Of a stretch of DNA of 24,901 nt, positions 22,941 to 24,901 are shown piece after piece (the stretch's first letter is position 1; each line of letters opens with the position of its first letter). The notes under the pieces were generated by a model. The model saw nothing but the letters and a program-made list of their open reading frames with translations, ran no database searches and was not told where the DNA came from. Position numbers and translations under genes: made by a program. Source of the DNA: Bacteroidaceae bacterium (GTDB taxonomy: Bacteria > Bacteroidota > Bacteroidia > Bacteroidales > Bacteroidaceae); contig JAILIJ010000170.1 of the NCBI GenBank assembly GCA_024695315.1, positions 1 to 24,901 of the forward strand, given 5' to 3'.

Positions 22941-22995
22941 AATATTAAACGCTGGATATCATCATGTGATTTCCAGCGTTTAATATTCTTTTTTT
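22941..22995 (+). terminator. Intrinsic terminator after the lipid kinase gene
   Basis: A perfect 16-bp stem (22941-22956 with 22972-22987) around a 15-nt loop is followed by a T-run at 22989-22995. It lies 6 bp after the stop codon. It also faces the 3' end of the Crp-type gene (stop at 23028) and may serve that direction less well. Confidence 0.93.
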
Positions 22996-23027
22996 AATAT
23001 GATTATTTGTCATGTATAGCTAATGGT

Positions 23028-23729
23028 TTATCCCATTTTGCTTATGTGCCTAAGTTTCTCTTCGTCTTCGATTACTATGCGGCGCCCTTCAAGACGAATA
23101 AGATTTTCTGTAGCAAAGGCTGATAGTGTTCGTATGGCATTTGATGTCGTCATATTGGACAAGTTTGCCATATCTTCGCGCGATAGACTAATGGAAAGTG
23201 TGACTCCATCTTCTTCGACGCCAAAATTCTCTTTTAGGAAAAGAATTGCTTCGGCAAGACGACCCCGGATGTGCTTTTGAGTTAGGTTTACTATTCTCTC
23301 TTGAGTGTTTCCAAGTTCAACAGCCATGCTCTTCAAGAAGAAGCAAGATAATTTGGAGTTTTCTTCACACCATTTTGCCACGATATTCATAGGAATCATT
23401 GCTATTGTTGATGTCTCGAAAGCAGCAGCGGCAGTTATGTAATTCTGATTTGCAAAATAAGCGCGGTATCCGAAAAGGCTAGATGGACGGATGGCTTGCA
23501 TAATTTGAGTCCTTCCTCCTACACCATCCTTATAAATCTTTACTTTGCCAGTTATTAGGCAAAGCAGATTTTGTGGCACGTCGCCTTCCTTATATATAAT
23601 TTCGCTTTTTTTGAATTTTTGAATTGTTAGATTCGCTTTCAATTCTTCCTTCTCATTGTCTGTTAGCAGACATGAGAAACTGCACTGACAGTCTATAACT
23701 TCAACAATGTTTTGCGAATCTTTCTTCAT
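23028..23729 (-). CDS. Crp/Fnr-family transcriptional regulator with N-terminal cysteine cluster
   Basis: The 233-residue protein has a cyclic-nucleotide-binding-like sensor fold (about 20-140, with KSEIIYKEGDVPQNLLCLITG split over two strands). A dimer helix follows, then a C-terminal winged helix-turn-helix (LSREDMANLSNMTTSNAIRTL, near 183-204). The phosphate cassette that binds cAMP in Crp is not visible; the region reads SLFGYRAYFANQ. Three cysteines near the N-terminus (14, 16, 20: DCQCSFSC) recall FNR-like cluster ligands, but the spacing differs from FNR. It is transcribed away from the glycogen debranching gene from the promoter at 23762-23793. Control of that gene is plausible but not shown. 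Confidence 0.86.
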   Translation of the reverse strand: MKKDSQNIVEVIDCQCSFSCLLTDNEKEELKANLTIQKFKKSEIIYKEGDVPQNLLCLITGKVKIYKDGVGGRTQIMQAIRPSSLFGYRAYFANQNYITAAAAFETSTIAMIPMNIVAKWCEENSKLSCFFLKSMAVELGNTQERIVNLTQKHIRGRLAEAILFLKENFGVEEDGVTLSISLSREDMANLSNMTTSNAIRTLSAFATENLIRLEGRRIVIEDEEKLRHISKMG

Positions 23730-23761
23730 TTGTATTGAACTTAAAAGTTAAATTTATGCTG

Positions 23762-23793
23762 CAAAGTTACATTTTAGTTTGCAAACAAACAAA
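23762..23793 (-). promoter_or_regulatory. Promoter for the Crp/Fnr-type regulator
   Basis: On the minus strand TAACTTTG (plus 23762-23769) is preceded after 20 nt by TTTG (plus 23790-23793). The predicted start lies about 25 nt before the ATG at 23729. Confidence 0.6.
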
Positions 23794-23881
23794 ATATAAG
23801 GATAAAAAATATGTTGTATAACATGTTTTATCCTTTATTCAGCTTCAAATCGGCAAAAAAAAAGAAAAAAAACTTACAAAG

Positions 23882-23913
23882 ATTGTTTAAGTGTAAAATA
23901 TTGCCTAAATTTG
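23882..23913 (+). promoter_or_regulatory. Promoter for the glycogen debranching enzyme gene
   Basis: ATTG at 23882-23885, a 20-nt spacer and TAAATTTG at 23906-23913 fit the Bacteroidetes pattern with one mismatch in the -33 box. The leader to the ATG at 23980 would be about 60 nt. The gap of 88 bp to the opposite promoter leaves room for a shared operator, but no clear palindrome stood out. Confidence 0.5.
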
Positions 23914-23979
23914 AAACGCGTAACAATTACGTTATTAGTGAATCATTGAATAATTAGTATAATACCTTAAAATACGACT

Positions 23980-24901
23980 ATGAGTTATTTACGTTTTGAT
24001 AAGGCTCAAATGACAAATTTGCAAGAGGCTCTTCCTAAAGAGATTCTTCGAACAAATAGGTCTGGTGCGTATTCTTGCTCTTCTATTGTTGATTGCAATA
24101 CGCGAAAGTACCATGGTCTGTTGGTTGTTCCGGTACCAGAGATTGATGATGACAATCATGTGTTGCTTTCATCTTTGGATGAAACCGTGATTCAGCATGG
24201 AGCTCAGTTTAATCTTGGTCTTCATAAGTATTCAGGTGATGTGTTCAGTCCTAATGGCCATAAGTATATTCGTGAATGGACGTGGGATAAGTTACCAACG
24301 ACTATTTATCGTGTGGGAGGTGTAGTTTTGAAGAAAGAAAGAGTTTTTCAGCATTATGAGAATCGTTTCTTGATTCGATATACTTTGCTCGAAGCTCATT
24401 CGGTTACTACATTGCGTTTGCGTCCTTTCTTGGCTTTTAGAAGTGTTAAAGAATGCACTCATGAGAATTCTTTGGCTAGTAGGGAATATCATCAGGTAGA
24501 TGGAGGAATCAAGACTTGCATGTACAGTGGCTATCCAGAACTATATATGCAACTTAGCAAACCGACAAACTATGTCTTTGAACCAAACTGGTATAGGGGA
24601 ATTGAGTATTACAAGGAGCAAGAACTTGGATACGAATATAGCGAAGACTTGTATGTTCCTGGATATTTTGAGTTCGAAATAAAAAAAGGTGAAAGCATTG
24701 TCTTTGCAGCAGGCATTAATGAGCTTGATTCTAAGGCATTGCCAGAAATATTCGATAAAGAATACGAAGTACATGTTCCACGCTCAAGTTTTCAGTCATG
24801 CTTGATAAATGCTGCCCATCAGTTCCATTATGAAAAAGATGGAGAAAACTATATACAGGCTGGTTATCCTTGGTTTAAGTGCCGTGCACGTGACATGTTC
24901 A
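23980..24901 (+). CDS. Glycogen debranching enzyme (archaeal-type amylo-alpha-1,6-glucosidase), cut by the window edge
   Basis: The frame is open from the ATG at 23980-23982 to the right edge, 307 codons. The N-terminal region carries the family pattern for GDE_N: LPKEILRTNRSGAYSCSS, then DCNTRKYHGLLVVPVP and later LSSLDETVI. Further motifs such as REWTWDKLPTTIYRVGGVVL and LRPFLAFRS fit the same domain. Full-length members are about 640-660 residues, so only the N-terminal half is present. The (alpha/alpha)6 catalytic domain is just beginning at the edge (AGYPWFKCRARDMF). It acts in the cytoplasm on branched glycogen. It diverges from the Crp/Fnr-type regulator. Confidence 0.9.
   Translation, partial: MSYLRFDKAQMTNLQEALPKEILRTNRSGAYSCSSIVDCNTRKYHGLLVVPVPEIDDDNHVLLSSLDETVIQHGAQFNLGLHKYSGDVFSPNGHKYIREWTWDKLPTTIYRVGGVVLKKERVFQHYENRFLIRYTLLEAHSVTTLRLRPFLAFRSVKECTHENSLASREYHQVDGGIKTCMYSGYPELYMQLSKPTNYVFEPNWYRGIEYYKEQELGYEYSEDLYVPGYFEFEIKKGESIVFAAGINELDSKALPEIFDKEYEVHVPRSSFQSCLINAAHQFHYEKDGENYIQAGYPWFKCRARDMF

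Overview
The window is AT-rich chromosomal DNA of a Bacteroidota member, most likely Bacteroidales and Prevotella-like. Three things point there: promoters of the type TTTG-N19/20-TAnnTTTG, start codons with little or no Shine-Dalgarno sequence, and products typical of this group (Wzi-family outer-membrane protein, BT0820-type HAD protein, NhaD antiporter, DUF721/DciA next to recF, archaeal-type glycogen debranching enzyme). No transposase, integrase, phage gene or CRISPR array is visible.

Layout. (1) 1-1441, minus: a Wzx-like flippase cut by the left edge. (2) 1442-2344: the only long stretch without a clear gene. It holds a consensus plus-strand promoter, four short hairpins and an 11-bp iterated repeat, and is the best candidate for an undescribed element (a small RNA or a short peptide gene). 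(3) 2345-6941, minus: sstT, a WecA/MraY-type sugar-phosphate transferase, a small lipoprotein and a Wzi-like protein. (4) 6960-9305, minus: a coiled-coil protein, zapA and rny, behind one strong promoter. (5) 9373-11445, minus: an unknown conserved-looking protein and a WcaJ-type initiating transferase. Divergent from these, 11678-14646 plus carries a Wzc-type tyrosine kinase with an extreme Tyr-Gly tail and a HAD phosphatase. (6) 14792-16743, plus: a CNNM/CBS membrane protein and tcdA. They converge on recF-dciA (minus) at a strong shared terminator. (7) 18458-22935, plus: tRNA-Gly(CCC), nhaD, pfkA, miaA and a diacylglycerol-kinase-family gene, ending in a textbook terminator. (8) 23028-24901: a Crp/Fnr-type regulator divergent from a glycogen debranching enzyme cut by the right edge.

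Function. Five genes (flippase, WecA-like transferase, Wzi, WcaJ, Wzc), plus possibly the HAD gene, form a loose surface-polysaccharide set interleaved with housekeeping genes rather than one compact capsule locus. No Wza-type exporter, Wzy polymerase or ordinary glycosyltransferase is visible. The rest is core metabolism, replication/repair, tRNA modification and cell division. All family calls come from reading the translations; no database search was run.
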